Source: Arthrobacter sp. SPG23
GTDB taxonomy: Bacteria; Actinomycetota; Actinomycetes; Actinomycetales; Micrococcaceae
DNA length: 64,000 bases
NCBI RefSeq assembly: GCF_000876655.1
Contig: NZ_JYCN01000025.1
Location: 62,001 to 126,000, forward strand
Direction: 5' to 3'
Shown here: piece after piece, positions 22,524 to 31,987 of the stretch
How the letters are laid out: each line of letters starts with the position of its first letter
How positions within the stretch are numbered: the stretch's first letter is position 1
Position numbers and translations under genes: made by a program
The notes under the pieces: model-generated
What the model was told of the DNA's origin: nothing
What the model saw: only the letters and a program-made list of their open reading frames with translations
Database searches by the model: none

Positions 22524-23858
22524 ATGACCCTCCACGCCACTGAACCAGCAGCTGCCACCGACGCCGTGCTGGACCGCGAAGAAACCATATCCCGCGACGA
22601 ACTGGAGGCACTGCAGCTGAGCCGCCTCCAGCACACGGTCGCATACGCCTACGACCGCGTTCCCCTGTACAAGCGCAAGTTCGACGAGCACGGCGTCCAC
22701 CCCACGGACCTCCGCGAGCTCGCCGACCTGGGCAAGTTCCCCTTCACCACCAAGGAGGACCTCCGGCTGGAGTACCCCTTCGGCATGTTCGCCGTGCCGC
22801 AGCACGAGGTGGCCCGCATCCATGCGAGCTCCGGCACCACCGGACGCGCCACGGTGGTGGGCTACACCAAGAAGGACCTCGCCGACTGGGCCAAGCTGGT
22901 GGCGCGCTCCCTCCGCGCGTCCGGCGTCCGCCCCGGCATGAAGGTCCACAACGCCTACGGCTACGGCCTGTTCACCGGCGGCATGGGCGCCCATGCCGGC
23001 GCCGAGGCCCTGGGCTGCACGGTCATCCCGATCTCAGGCGGCCAGACCGAACGCCAGATCACCCTGATCCAGGACTTCAAGCCCGACGCCATCCTGGCCA
23101 CCCCGACCTACCTGCTGACCATCGCCGACGCCATGATGAAGCAGGGCATCGACCCGGCCTCCACCTCGCTCAAGTACGCCGTGCTGGGCGCCGAGCCGTG
23201 GACCGAGGAAATGCGCCACGAGCTCGAAGTGACCATGAACATCAAGGCCTGCGACATCTACGGGCTCTCCGAGGTCATGGGCCCCGGCGTGGCCGGCGAA
23301 GCCGTGGAAACCCAGGACGGCAGCCACATCTGGGAGGACCACTTCCGCCCCGAGATCATTGACGCGTTCGACCCCACGAAGGTCCTGGGCGACGGCGAAC
23401 ACGGCGAACTGGTGTTCACCTCGCTCACCAAGGAAGCGCTGCCCATCATCCGCTACCGCACCAAGGACCTCACCCGCCTGCTGCCCGGCACCGCCCGCCC
23501 CGCGCACCGCCGCATGGGCCGCATCACCGGCCGCAGCGATGACATGATCATCCTGCGCGGCGTGAACCTCTTCCCCTCTCAGATCGAGGAAATCGCGCTG
23601 CGGATCCCCGAGCTGAGCCCGCACTTCCAGCTGGAACTCACCCGCCCCGAGGGCCAGCGGATGGACCAGCTCACGGTGAAGATTGAACGCCGCGAATCCG
23701 TCACGGTTGAAGGTGTGGCGTCGGCCGCAAAGGTCCTGCAGCAGCAGATCAAGATCCACGTCGGGTCCTCCTGCACCGTCAGCGTCGTCGAGCCCGGCTC
23801 GCTGGAGCGTTCAAATGGCAAGCTCCGCCGGATCTACGACATGCGCCCCAAGGCGTAG
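22524..23858 (+). CDS. paaK: Phenylacetate-CoA ligase
   Basis: The 444-aa enzyme starts at the ATG at 22524 (MTLHATEPAAATDAVLDREE). It is an adenylate-forming ligase: the P-loop ASSGTTGRATVVGYT lies near residues 98-112, the A5 region is DIYGLSEVMGPG, and the hinge is GRSDDMIILRGVNLFPSQIE, all characteristic of PaaK. It makes phenylacetyl-CoA from phenylacetate, CoA and ATP, the first step of the pathway. It lies downstream of paaI in the same transcript under a PaaR box and is followed by strong hairpins. Confidence 0.95.
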   Translation: MTLHATEPAAATDAVLDREETISRDELEALQLSRLQHTVAYAYDRVPLYKRKFDEHGVHPTDLRELADLGKFPFTTKEDLRLEYPFGMFAVPQHEVARIHASSGTTGRATVVGYTKKDLADWAKLVARSLRASGVRPGMKVHNAYGYGLFTGGMGAHAGAEALGCTVIPISGGQTERQITLIQDFKPDAILATPTYLLTIADAMMKQGIDPASTSLKYAVLGAEPWTEEMRHELEVTMNIKACDIYGLSEVMGPGVAGEAVETQDGSHIWEDHFRPEIIDAFDPTKVLGDGEHGELVFTSLTKEALPIIRYRTKDLTRLLPGTARPAHRRMGRITGRSDDMIILRGVNLFPSQIEEIALRIPELSPHFQLELTRPEGQRMDQLTVKIERRESVTVEGVASAAKVLQQQIKIHVGSSCTVSVVEPGSLERSNGKLRRIYDMRPKA

Positions 23859-23880
23859 CAGGCCTACAAAAACAGCACCC

Positions 23881-23936
23881 GGCGGCCCCGCACGGGCCGC
23901 CACTGGAAGGGTCCGGGATTACTCCCGGGCCCTTCC
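23881..23936 (+). terminator. Two adjacent hairpins after paaK
   Basis: GGCGGCCC (23881-23888) pairs with GGGCCGCC (23894-23901). Then a 14-bp arm at 23905-23918 pairs with 23923-23936 with one mismatch and a 4-base loop. No T-run follows. Together they probably separate paaK from the transporter gene. Confidence 0.6.
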
Positions 23937-23980
23937 GGCGTGCCGGGAAAGCTTTCCCGGAGCGCTCCGCCCGCACCCGT

Positions 23981-24018
23981 ATTGCCTTTTGTTGCCACAA
24001 TTTAGGCAATCGGTTGCC
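23981..24018. promoter_or_regulatory. Cluster of TTGCC/GGCAA motifs before the MHS transporter
   Basis: ATTGCC (23981), GTTGCC (23991), the inverted GGCAAT (24005) and GTTGCC (24013) fall in 38 bases, within a region otherwise poor in GC. ATTGCC and GGCAAT form an inverted repeat. There is no PaaR box here. A separate regulator may bind, but none is identified. Confidence 0.4.
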
Positions 24019-24093
24019 AAACTGCGCTTTTTACCCCTAGTCTGTAACAGCACCCACGCAGTGGTGGGCGCTTTCTCCAGAATAGGAACAGCA

Positions 24094-25446
24094 ATGACGC
24101 ATACTCCCTTGCCTACGGGAACCCAGCACCACGGCGCACTACATCCGGCCGCCGTCAACAAGTCCGAGCTCCGCCGCGCCGGCTGGGCAGGGTTCATCGG
24201 AACCGTTCTGGAAAATTACGACATGGTTGTCTACGGCGTAGGCACGGCCATCATCTTCAACACGCTGTTCTTCCCCAACGTCTCCCCCGCGGTAGGTTTC
24301 ATCGCCAGCTTCGGCGCCTACGCCGTCGGCTTCGTTGCCCGGCCCATGGGCGGACTGTTCTTCTCCCGCTACGGCGACAAGATCGGCCGGAAGTTCGTGC
24401 TCGTGGCCACCCTGGCCCTGATGGGCACGGCCACCTTCGCCATGGGCCTGCTGCCCACCTACGAATCCGTGGGCATCCTGGCCCCCATTCTGCTGACCGT
24501 CCTCCGGTTCATCCAGGGCTTCGGCGCCGGCGCGGAAATGGCCAGCGCCGTGGTGCTGCTGGCGGAATTCGCACCCAAGGGCAAGCGCGGCGCCATGACG
24601 TCGCTGGTGTGGGCCGGCGCCGCCGTCGGCTCCGTCTTCGGATCCGGCGCCTGGATCCTGGTGCAGCTGCTGCCGCGCGAAGACCTCGAATCCTGGGGCT
24701 GGCGCCTGGTGTTCCTTTCCAGCGCCCTCGTGACCGTGGCCGCGTACCTGATCCGCCGCAACATGAAGGAATCGCCGGTCTTCGCCGAGCTCAAGAAGGA
24801 ACACGTCGAGGCAGCCTCCCCGGTCTCCGAAGTTCTCAAGAAGGGCCGCCGTCCGCTCCGCCAGGTGTTCCTCATCAACATGGGCACGCACGCCCACTCC
24901 TACATCTACCAGGCGTTCCTGGGCACGTTCCTGATCTCCGTGGTCAACATCGACAAGGCACTCATCCCCCAGATGCTGGCCATGGGCGGCCTCTTCGCCA
25001 TCCCCGCCGCGCTGATCGCCGGACGCGCCACGGACCGCTGGGGCCGCAAGCCCGTGAACGTCTTCATCCTCGCGTTCCTCTTCCTGTTCTCCTTCCCGGC
25101 ATTCTGGCTCAGCAGCACGGGCAACGTCTGGCTGATCGCCCTGGTCTACGCCGTGGGCTTCACCTTCGCCGTGGAGGGCGGCATCGCGGCGCAATCAGCC
25201 ATGTACGCGGAGCTGTTCGGTTCCAAGTTCCGGTACGCCGGGGTGGCAATTGCCCGCGAGTTCTCAGCCATCTTCGGCGGCGGCATCGCCCCCATCATCT
25301 GCTCCGGGCTGCTCGCCTGGGCCACCGGCTCCTACTGGCCCATCGCCGTGTACATGATGGTCATCGTGGGCATCTCGCTGGTCCAGGCGATCAAAGCCCC
25401 GGAAACCAGGGACCGCGACCTCACGCTGGAAGAGAACGCCAGCTAA
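24094..25446 (+). CDS. MHS-family MFS transporter, probably for phenylacetate or another organic acid
   Basis: The 450-aa protein starts at an ATG at 24094, 5 bases after TAGGAA. It has twelve helices and the metabolite:H+ symporter pattern: GWAGFIGTVLENYDMVVYG in helix 1, motif A DKIGRKFVLV, and RFIQGFGAGAEMASAVVLLAE. Relatives import shikimate, proline/betaine, citrate or aromatic acids. Its place between paaK and the paa TetR regulator suggests phenylacetate uptake, but it lacks a PaaR box of its own, so the substrate is inferred only. Confidence 0.85.
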   Translation: MTHTPLPTGTQHHGALHPAAVNKSELRRAGWAGFIGTVLENYDMVVYGVGTAIIFNTLFFPNVSPAVGFIASFGAYAVGFVARPMGGLFFSRYGDKIGRKFVLVATLALMGTATFAMGLLPTYESVGILAPILLTVLRFIQGFGAGAEMASAVVLLAEFAPKGKRGAMTSLVWAGAAVGSVFGSGAWILVQLLPREDLESWGWRLVFLSSALVTVAAYLIRRNMKESPVFAELKKEHVEAASPVSEVLKKGRRPLRQVFLINMGTHAHSYIYQAFLGTFLISVVNIDKALIPQMLAMGGLFAIPAALIAGRATDRWGRKPVNVFILAFLFLFSFPAFWLSSTGNVWLIALVYAVGFTFAVEGGIAAQSAMYAELFGSKFRYAGVAIAREFSAIFGGGIAPIICSGLLAWATGSYWPIAVYMMVIVGISLVQAIKAPETRDRDLTLEENAS

Positions 25447-25493
25447 GCGGGCCTTCCTGGCAACGCACGACGTCGGAAAGTCACCGACATGGG

Positions 25494-25526
25494 GATGGTC
25501 CCCGGCTGCTGCAGCCGGGGACCATC
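25494..25526 (+). terminator. Rho-independent terminator after the MHS transporter
   Basis: A 14-bp perfect stem, GATGGTCCCCGGCT (25494-25507) and AGCCGGGGACCATC (25513-25526), has a 5-base loop and is followed by CTTTTA. This is a strong classical terminator. The following 250 bases up to the TetR gene hold a small hairpin (25657-25674) and no other gene that I can support. Confidence 0.85.
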
Positions 25527-25749
25527 CTTTTACGGGAGGCTTTCAGTGCACTGCTGCCAATGCGCGACAGCGCTGTGACGTGCCGATGGCTAACCGCCAG
25601 CCGGGCAGCCCAATGTGCCTGATCCCGTCCCGGTCTATGAAACTGTTGGAGCGCGTACCGGCCGCCAGGCCGGTGGTTACTCCTATAAGTTTTCTAGCAC
25701 CGGGGCACCGCGCAGGCAAGGCATTTCTGAACCATGACACCCGATGCGC

Positions 25750-25771
25750 CTATCGACCGAACGTTCATGAG
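25750..25771. promoter_or_regulatory. Weak PaaR-like box before the TetR gene
   Basis: CTATCGACCG, two bases, then CGTTCATGAG. The central part matches the other boxes (ACCG..CGTTC), but the outer TTA/TAA ends are lost. It ends 3 bases before the first possible ATG. Autoregulation by the TetR protein is inferred. Confidence 0.45.
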
Positions 25772-25783
25772 AAAATGGCCGGT

Positions 25784-26389
25784 ATGTCCACTACTGATGC
25801 ACCCACCAAGCGCGGCCGCCCGGGATACGACCAGCAGTCGGTGCTGCAGATCGCCGTCGAGGTCTTCAACCGTCACGGCTACGACGCCACGTCCATGGGC
25901 ATCGTTGCCGAAAACCTGGGTATTTCCAAGTCGGCCATCTACCACCACGTGCCGTCCAAGGGCGACCTCCTCAAGCTCGCACTGGAAGAAGCGCTGGGCG
26001 GCCTGGAGGCCATCCTGGAGCAGCCGCAGGCCCAGTCCGGAAGTGCCGAAGCCCGGCTGGAGTTCGTGCTGCGCGAGACGATCTCCGTACTGGTGGAACG
26101 GCTGCCGTTCGTCACCCTGCTGCTGCGCCTGCGCGGCAACACGGACATTGAGCGCGACGCCATGGAACGCCGCCGCACCTTCGACCACAAGGTTGCGGCC
26201 CTGATCTCCGCCGCCCGCGACGAGGGCTCCCTCCGCGCGGACATCGATCCCCGCACGGTCACGCGCCTCCTGTTCGGCACCATCAACTCGATCGTCGAAT
26301 GGTACAAGCCGGGCGGCTCGCTGTCCCCCGAAAAGCTGGCCGACGACGTCATCACAATGGCGTTCAACGGCCTCCACGCGGCACGCTGA
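25784..26389 (+). CDS. paaR: TetR-family regulator of phenylacetate catabolism
   Basis: The 201-aa protein reads MSTTDAPTKRGRPGYDQQSV and then the HTH DATSMGIVAENLGISKSAIY with HHVPSKGDLLKLALEEAL. The C-terminal helical domain would bind the inducer, phenylacetyl-CoA in studied TetR-type PaaR proteins. I chose the ATG at 25784; the ATG at 25775 adds three residues. It stands alone, preceded by a degenerate version of the 22-bp box found before paaI, paaZ and the thiolase gene, which supports its role as their repressor. Confidence 0.82.
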   Translation: MSTTDAPTKRGRPGYDQQSVLQIAVEVFNRHGYDATSMGIVAENLGISKSAIYHHVPSKGDLLKLALEEALGGLEAILEQPQAQSGSAEARLEFVLRETISVLVERLPFVTLLLRLRGNTDIERDAMERRRTFDHKVAALISAARDEGSLRADIDPRTVTRLLFGTINSIVEWYKPGGSLSPEKLADDVITMAFNGLHAAR

Positions 26390-26479
26390 CACCCTCCCTC
26401 ACCACCTGTTCCACACCGGGACCGGAGAGCTGCCGGGACAGTCATTGACGGCGGGAAAAGTGGCGATCACCCTGTAGTC

Positions 26480-27331
26480 ATGGCCACGAAGTTATCCGAA
26501 GTCATCTTCGGCACGTTCCCCGATTTGCGGTACCAGCCCACCCCCAAAAGGGTCCGGGCGATGACGGGCGGGAACACCGTCGTCGACACCTCCTACGCGA
26601 TCCTGGTGTGGGAGCCCAGACGCGTCACCCCCGTCTTCGCCGTCCCCGAAGTGGATCTCCGGGCCGAGCTGGCGCCGCCCGGGCAACAGGCGGGCGAGGT
26701 CCCCGAATACGGGGTGAAAATCATGCTGGACGCGCCGCCGTCGCTGGATCCCCGCACCGGTTTCGGCCGGCACACGGCGGCCGGTGAGGAGTTCGACGTC
26801 GTGACCTCCGACGCGAGGCTGCCCCGCGCGGCCTTCCGGCCGGCTGACCCCGACCTCGCCGGGCACGTTGTCCTGGATTTCAACGCCTTCGACTGGCTGG
26901 AGGACGACGAGGAGATCATCGGCCACCCCCGCGATCCGTTCCACCGCGTGGACATCCGGGCGTCGTCGGTCACCGTTGAGGTGAGGCTCGACGACGTCAC
27001 GCTGGCCGCGACCAACGGCGCGCAGCTGCTGTACGAGACCATGCTGCCGGTGCGCTACTACATTCCTCCGGCGGACGTCCGGCTGGACCTCATGGACGCC
27101 GGCGACAAGAAGACGGTCTGCCCCTACAAGGGCACTGCGAGCTACCTGAGCTACCCGCCGGCCGAGAACGGCCGGAACGTCGCGTGGATGTACGACCAGC
27201 GCTTCCGGGACGCCGCGCAGATCCACGGGCTGGTGTGCTTCTTCAATGAACGCGTGGACATCACCGTGGACGGCGTCAGGCAGGAGCGGCCGGTCACGCC
27301 GTGGTCCACGACGCCGGCCGGCTCACCCTGA
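26480..27331 (+). CDS. Protein with tandem DUF427 domains
   Basis: The 283-aa protein contains two related DUF427 units, about 20-130 and 150-270. The second shows the standard pattern LLYETMLPVRYYIPPADVRL, KTVCPYKGTASYLSY and AWMYDQRF. The first is more divergent. DUF427 folds as a small beta barrel; its function is not established. The ATG at 26480 has no ribosome site, and a TTGACG at 26445-26450 lies about 30 bases upstream, so a leaderless transcript is possible. Confidence 0.82.
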   Translation: MATKLSEVIFGTFPDLRYQPTPKRVRAMTGGNTVVDTSYAILVWEPRRVTPVFAVPEVDLRAELAPPGQQAGEVPEYGVKIMLDAPPSLDPRTGFGRHTAAGEEFDVVTSDARLPRAAFRPADPDLAGHVVLDFNAFDWLEDDEEIIGHPRDPFHRVDIRASSVTVEVRLDDVTLAATNGAQLLYETMLPVRYYIPPADVRLDLMDAGDKKTVCPYKGTASYLSYPPAENGRNVAWMYDQRFRDAAQIHGLVCFFNERVDITVDGVRQERPVTPWSTTPAGSP

Positions 27332-27360
27332 GGGGTTCCCGGCGGGTGACCGGTCCGCGG

Positions 27361-27753
27361 TTACCGGCCCGCGTAGTCAAGGCCGGGAAAACCGTGCACA
27401 TTGGTGTACCAGCCCATGTAGGCCAACACCGCGGACAGCAGCAGAACGGCCAGGCCGAGCAGGATCGCATGGTCCTTCTTGAGGAGCAGAGCTACCAGGT
27501 TGACCACCAGGACGCCCACAACCACCAGTGCCTGGAAGACGCTGTTCGCTGCAATGGCCCGAGGCGACTCGAACATGCCGCCGGCACCGATGAGGAACGT
27601 GATGAGATACCAGGACGGCAGGACCCAGACCGGGAAAGCCAGCATGGCCAGGTCCAGGATCCCCGCCGCCTTGCCGATCCTGGTGCGCGGCAGCCACCCG
27701 AACCTGCGGCGGATCCGGACCGGGTGCGCTTGCCCCGGCTGCGGGTGGGTCAT
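27361..27753 (-). CDS. Small multipass membrane protein of unknown function
   Basis: The 130-aa protein has a basic N-terminus (VRIRRRFGWLPRTRIG) and three or four hydrophobic helices, including LDLAMLAFPVWVLPSWYLIT, FQALVVVGVLVVNLVALLL and ILLGLAVLLLSAVLAYMGWY. I do not recognise the family. It converges with the DUF427 gene across 29 bases. The codon pattern supports real coding on this strand. Confidence 0.65.
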   Translation of the reverse strand: MTHPQPGQAHPVRIRRRFGWLPRTRIGKAAGILDLAMLAFPVWVLPSWYLITFLIGAGGMFESPRAIAANSVFQALVVVGVLVVNLVALLLKKDHAILLGLAVLLLSAVLAYMGWYTNVHGFPGLDYAGR

Positions 27754-27867
27754 GGTGTGGCTCCTCGCATCGGCTCAATCGGGGCGGCTGAAAGGGAGAG
27801 TTAACGGAGAACAGCGCCCCGACGGACCGGGGCGCTGTTCCTCAGGCAGGGTGCCAGGGGTTGCGGG

Positions 27868-28275
27868 TCAAAGCTGGTAATCCGCTACTGAGCCGATGTT
27901 CTCGTGCAAGCAGAGGATGTTGTGCTCGGAGTCCATAAACCAGGCGCACTTCTCGGAGTCAGTTGTACAAATGTGGTTCTCGGTCTTGATGTCCGGGAGA
28001 TCGTAGTCCTGGAATGCGACGCCCTTGGCTTCCATTTCCCGGACCGTGCGTTCGATCTCGCTGACTTCGAAACTCAGGGTGGTGTGCTCTGAATGCATAC
28101 CGTCCTTGACCGGCATCAGCTGCAGCATGGGGCCGCCTTCTGAGCCAAACAATTCGCTTCCGTCATCTGCCACGCCCCGGTGCGGGAGCCCCAAAGTGTC
28201 CGCGTAGAAATGCCGGGCACGCTCTACATCATCGACTGGCAGGACTGTTGTGGCTTTGTTGAGTACTAGGGACAT
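27868..28275 (-). CDS. VOC-family (glyoxalase/bleomycin-resistance type) protein
   Basis: The 135-aa protein is one VOC unit pair: VLPVDDVERARHFYADTLGL, GSEGGPMLQLMPV, EHTTLSFEVSEIERTVREME and WFMDSEHNILCLHENI. The last strand carries the metal-type Glu. VOC proteins include glyoxalases, dioxygenases and drug-binding proteins; the substrate cannot be told. A palindrome separates it from paaZ upstream. Confidence 0.85.
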   Translation of the reverse strand: MSLVLNKATTVLPVDDVERARHFYADTLGLPHRGVADDGSELFGSEGGPMLQLMPVKDGMHSEHTTLSFEVSEIERTVREMEAKGVAFQDYDLPDIKTENHICTTDSEKCAWFMDSEHNILCLHENIGSVADYQL

Positions 28276-28353
28276 TTCGCCACCTCCTACGCTGAAAATC
28301 TTACGCCGGGGCGGCCCGGAAAGATCTTACGAAACCCTCGCTGACTGGTTGCG

Positions 28354-28402
28354 CTACCACTTGTGGCGGCCATTTCGGCGTTTTAGCAGCCACAAGTGAT
28401 AG
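28354..28402. repeat. Intergenic palindrome between paaZ and the VOC gene
   Basis: CTACCACTTGTGGC (28354-28367) pairs with GCCACAAGTGATAG (28389-28402) with one mismatch. The loop contains GGCCATTTCGG, which recalls the GGCCGCTA family. It lies just after the paaZ stop and may end its transcript. Confidence 0.7.
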
Positions 28403-28416
28403 GGCAGGGGGGAGGG

Positions 28417-30528
28417 TTACTTTTCGACGAGGGTGAGGACGTCGTACGTGGCTACGATTTCGTCGTTCTGGTTGGTCAGGACGGCGTCCCAGGCCACTTC
28501 GCCGTACTCGTCGGTTTCACGCGGTGTGATCTTCTTGGCGGTCAGCGTCACACGGATGGAATCGCCCGCGGCCACCGGAGTGATGAAGCGCAGGCTCTCC
28601 AGGCCGTAGTTGGCCAGCACGGGGCCCGGAGCGGGCTCCACGAACAGCCCGGCGCCCCATGCAAGCAGCAGGTAGCCGTGCGCCACGATGCCGGGGAAGA
28701 ACGGGTTGGCCTCCGCAGCCTCCTGGTTGGTGTGGGCGTAGAACGTGTCGCCCGTGGAGTCGGCGAACTTGCTGATCTCCTCCAGGCTCACTTCACGCAG
28801 CTCGGAGCGGATCGCGTCGCCGATGTGCAGCGTGCTCAGGTGCTTCCGGAACGGGTGCTGGCCTTCGGTCTCGAGCGTGAAGTTCCGGTCGGCGCCGGTG
28901 TGCCAGATCCCCGTGACGGCGGTGAGCATGTTGGGCGAACCCTGGATGGCGGTGCGCTGCATGTGGTGCATCACCGAACGGATGCCGCCCAGTTCTTCGC
29001 CGCCGCCGGCACGTCCCGGCCCTCCGTGGACCAGGTGCGGGACCGGCGAACCGTGCCCGGTGGAGCTGCGGGCGTCCTCGCGGTTGAGCATCAGGACGCG
29101 GCCGTGGTGCGCGGCAATCCCGGTGACCAGTTCGCGGGCAACCTCGGGATCATTGGTACACACCGAAGCCACCAGTGAGCCGCCACCGCGGGCGGCGAGG
29201 CGCACGGCGTCTGCAAGGTCGGTGTAGCCGATCACCGAGGACACCGGACCGAAGGCTTCCAGGGAGTGGACTTCCTCGGCTTCGGCGTCCGCCCAGCTGA
29301 GCAGCACCGGGGACATAAAGGCACCGTCTTCGACGACGGCCACTCCCCCGTCAGCTTTGGTCACCTTGGGCGAATCGAGCGTGCCGTACGCAAGCTCGCC
29401 GCCGGCATCGAGCATTGACTGAACGGCGGCGCGGACGTCGGCCAGCTGCTCAAGGGACGCGAGCGCACCCATGGTGACGCCCTCGGCACGGGGATCACCC
29501 AGCACCACGCGTTCCTCGATGCGGGCACCCACGGCGGCAACGACGTCGGACACCATCTCCCGGGGCACGATGGTGCGCCGGATGGAGGTGCACTTCTGCC
29601 CGGCCTTGACGGTCATCTCCGTGACCACGGACTTGATGAAGGCATCGAACTCCGGCGTGCCTTTGACCGCGTCCGGGCCCAGGATGGCCGCGTTGAGCGA
29701 GTCAGTCTCCGACGTGAACCGGACGCCGCCCTGCACCACGTTCGGGTGCGACTTCAGCGAGTTGGCCGTGGAGGCGGAGCCGGTGAAGGACACGAGGTCG
29801 CGGTAGTCGAGGTTGTCGAGGATGGTGCGGGCCGAGCCGGAGATGAGCTGCAGCGAGCCCTTGGGCAGGATGTTGGACTCCACGATGGCCTTGACCACGG
29901 CCGCCGCCACATACCCGGTGGGAGTGGCGGGCTTGACGATGGTGGGAACGCCGGCGATGAACGCGGGCGCGAACTTCTCCAGCATGCCCCACACCGGGAA
30001 GTTGAAGGCGTTGATCTGCACGGCGACGCCAGGGATGCGGGTGTAGATGTGCTCGCCGGCGAAGGAACCGTCGCGGGACAGGACCTCCATGGGGCCGTCC
30101 ACCACAACCTGCGAGTTGGGCAGTTCGCGGCGGCCCTTGGAGCCGAACGTGAAGAGCACGCCGATGCCGCCGTCGATGTCCACCATGGAGTCGATCTTGG
30201 TGGCGCCGGTCTGGGCGGACAGCTCATAGAAGTGATCGCGGCGGGCGTTGAGGTACTGCGCCAGCTCCTTGAGCTTCAGGGCGCGCTGGTGGAAGGTCAG
30301 CGTGCCGAGTTCCTTCTGGCCGGTGGTGCGTCCGTACTCCACGACGTCGGCAAGGTCCAGTCCCTCCGTGCTCACCTTGGCGAGGAGCTCGCCGGTGCTG
30401 GCATCCAGGACGGGGACAGCGGAAGCCGCGGCATCGGCGTCGGGCGTCCACCAGGCGTCCCGGACAAAACTGGGAACGGTCTCCACAGTGTCCAGCGAGG
30501 ATTTCGGAGCAGTTGCAGTGGTGGTCAT
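28417..30528 (-). CDS. paaZ: Bifunctional ring-opening enzyme PaaZ (MaoC hydratase + aldehyde dehydrogenase)
   Basis: The 703-aa protein starts at an ATG at 30528. Residues about 1-520 form an aldehyde dehydrogenase ([32 protein letters not shown], catalytic Cys in GQKCTSIRR). Residues about 550-700 form a MaoC-type hydratase ([35 protein letters not shown]). PaaZ opens the oxepin-CoA ring and oxidises the aldehyde to 3-oxo-5,6-dehydrosuberyl-CoA in phenylacetate breakdown. It diverges from a thioesterase gene across a PaaR box. Confidence 0.94.
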   Translation of the reverse strand: MTTTATAPKSSLDTVETVPSFVRDAWWTPDADAAASAVPVLDASTGELLAKVSTEGLDLADVVEYGRTTGQKELGTLTFHQRALKLKELAQYLNARRDHFYELSAQTGATKIDSMVDIDGGIGVLFTFGSKGRRELPNSQVVVDGPMEVLSRDGSFAGEHIYTRIPGVAVQINAFNFPVWGMLEKFAPAFIAGVPTIVKPATPTGYVAAAVVKAIVESNILPKGSLQLISGSARTILDNLDYRDLVSFTGSASTANSLKSHPNVVQGGVRFTSETDSLNAAILGPDAVKGTPEFDAFIKSVVTEMTVKAGQKCTSIRRTIVPREMVSDVVAAVGARIEERVVLGDPRAEGVTMGALASLEQLADVRAAVQSMLDAGGELAYGTLDSPKVTKADGGVAVVEDGAFMSPVLLSWADAEAEEVHSLEAFGPVSSVIGYTDLADAVRLAARGGGSLVASVCTNDPEVARELVTGIAAHHGRVLMLNREDARSSTGHGSPVPHLVHGGPGRAGGGEELGGIRSVMHHMQRTAIQGSPNMLTAVTGIWHTGADRNFTLETEGQHPFRKHLSTLHIGDAIRSELREVSLEEISKFADSTGDTFYAHTNQEAAEANPFFPGIVAHGYLLLAWGAGLFVEPAPGPVLANYGLESLRFITPVAAGDSIRVTLTAKKITPRETDEYGEVAWDAVLTNQNDEIVATYDVLTLVEK

Positions 30529-30575
30529 CGTTGACGGGTCCTTCCAGCGGGGGCAAGATCATCACGGCCAGTGCA

Positions 30576-30597
30576 TTACTGACCGTCCGTTCGGTAA
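30576..30597. promoter_or_regulatory. PaaR box between paaZ and the divergent thioesterase gene
   Basis: TTACTGACCG, two bases, then CGTTCGGTAA; two mismatches between the arms. It lies 48 bases before paaZ and about 61 before the thioesterase start, and can serve both. Confidence 0.8.
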
Positions 30598-30657
30598 TAT
30601 GTCTACAGTACATGAATGTGCCTTGCTGCACACTAGAGGAACCCCAACGAAAGAGAA

Positions 30658-31080
30658 GTGGCCATGCAGCCAGAAACCGGCAGCGCCGAACTGTGGAAGA
30701 TCACCCTCGGGGAACTCGACGAGAAGATGGGCGTGAAGATCGTCGAGGAATCGGTGGAACGCGTTGTTGCCACGATGCCAGTGGAGGGCAACCGGCAGTC
30801 GTTCGGGCTGCTGCACGGCGGAGCCTCGCTGGCCGTGGGCGAGGCCGTGGGTTCCTGGGCGGCGGTGATCCACGCCAGCACCATGGGCAAGACCGCCGTG
30901 GGCGTGGACGTGTCCGCCACCCACCACAGGTCGGCGCGCGAGGGCCGGATCACCATCACGGCCACCCCCATCCACCTGGGCGGAACACTGACCACCCATG
31001 AGGTCCTGCTCACCAACGAGGCGGGCCAGCGTCTCTGCACGCTCCGGATCACCAACCTCCTGATGGACCGGAAAAACTGA
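30658..31080 (+). CDS. Hotdog-fold thioesterase next to paaZ
   Basis: The protein has 140 aa from the GTG at 30658, or 138 from the ATG at 30664. The fold is shown by FGLLHGGASLAVGEAVGSWA, with the HGG segment and the downstream Glu as catalytic residues, and by AVGVDVSATHHRSAREGRIT. It resembles EntH/MenI-like thioesterases. Its divergence from paaZ across a PaaR box suggests that it releases CoA from stalled phenylacetate intermediates, like PaaI; a role in menaquinone synthesis is an alternative. Confidence 0.82.
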   Translation: MAMQPETGSAELWKITLGELDEKMGVKIVEESVERVVATMPVEGNRQSFGLLHGGASLAVGEAVGSWAAVIHASTMGKTAVGVDVSATHHRSAREGRITITATPIHLGGTLTTHEVLLTNEAGQRLCTLRITNLLMDRKN

Positions 31081-31104
31081 CGCCAAAAAAAGATCCATGA
31101 CATT

Positions 31105-31135
31105 GCATCCACAGAGGACGTCCCGCAGGTAGTAA
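31105..31135 (+). promoter_or_regulatory. Candidate SigK-type promoter before the DUF4397 gene
   Basis: GCATCC (31105-31110), a 17-base spacer, then GGTAGTAA (31128-31135), compared with the mycobacterial SigK pattern CCATCC...CCGAATAA. The -35 is close; the -10 matches only in part. It is suggested because an RskA-type anti-sigma pair lies just downstream. Confidence 0.3.
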
Positions 31136-31189
31136 GGGCGTAAGCACAAACACAGCCCGTCACCGGGCATCCCTCTGAGGAGTTTGAAA

Positions 31190-31897
31190 ATGCGCAAAAC
31201 AACGTATGCCGCCGGAGCACTGTCGCTCGCGGCCGCACTGGCCTTCGCGACCCCGGCCCAGGCCGGCGGCTGGCACCACGACGACGACCCCGCCAAGCTC
31301 TCGGTCCTGCACGGAGTGCCCGGCCTGACCGTGGACGTGTGGGTGGACGGCAAGCTCACCCTGGATGACTTCACGCCCGGGACCCTGGCCGGCCCGCTGG
31401 AGCTGGATGCCGGCGACTACGACATCGCCATCACCGCCTCGGACGCCACCAGCGCCGACAACCCGGTGATCGGGCCGGTGACCGTTGAACTCGACGAGGG
31501 CGGGGACTACACCGCCGTGGCACACCTTGACGCCGACGGCGCCCCCACGGCCACGCTCTTCACTAACAACACCAAGGCTCCCCGCAACGACAACAAGGGC
31601 AAACTGACGGTCAGGCACGTAGCCGCAGCTCCCGCCGTCGACGTCCTGGCCGGCGGGTCGGCAGTGATCGAGGGACTCAGCAATCCGGACGAGGCGACCC
31701 TGAAGCTCAAGGCCGGAACCATTTCGGCGTCGGTAGCCGCGGCCGGGACCACCGATCCGGTGATCGGGCCGGCTGACATCACCGTCGAGGCCGGCAAGAA
31801 CACAATCGTCTACGCCTGGGGAAGCCTGGCCGACGGCAACCTTGCCGTGGCCGTCCAGGTTGTTGACTCCGAGCCCCGGTGGCACGGCCGTCACTGA
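31190..31897 (+). CDS. Secreted DUF4397 protein
   Basis: The 235-aa protein starts at an ATG at 31190 with TGAGGAG upstream. Residues 1-25 form a Sec signal (MRKTTYAAGALSLAAALAFA, cleavage near PAQA-GG). The rest holds two DUF4397 half-repeats (KLSVLHGVPGLTVDVWVDGK and KLTVRHVAAAPAVDVLAGGS), beta-rich units common on actinobacterial surfaces. The role is probably envelope-associated but unknown. It sits upstream of the sigma/anti-sigma pair and may be its target. A strong hairpin follows. Confidence 0.88.
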   Translation: MRKTTYAAGALSLAAALAFATPAQAGGWHHDDDPAKLSVLHGVPGLTVDVWVDGKLTLDDFTPGTLAGPLELDAGDYDIAITASDATSADNPVIGPVTVELDEGGDYTAVAHLDADGAPTATLFTNNTKAPRNDNKGKLTVRHVAAAPAVDVLAGGSAVIEGLSNPDEATLKLKAGTISASVAAAGTTDPVIGPADITVEAGKNTIVYAWGSLADGNLAVAVQVVDSEPRWHGRH

Positions 31898-31956
31898 CGC
31901 GGCTCGCGGGAACGAGGGACGCAGAAACGACGTGCGCCATCACTGACCGCCATTGC

Positions 31957-31987
31957 CGGCGGGGCCGCCTGACGGGCGGCCCCGCCG
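31957..31987 (+). terminator. Hairpin after the DUF4397 gene
   Basis: CGGCGGGGCCGCC (31957-31969) pairs perfectly with GGCGGCCCCGCCG (31975-31987) over a 5-base loop, followed by TCTTGT. Confidence 0.75.
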
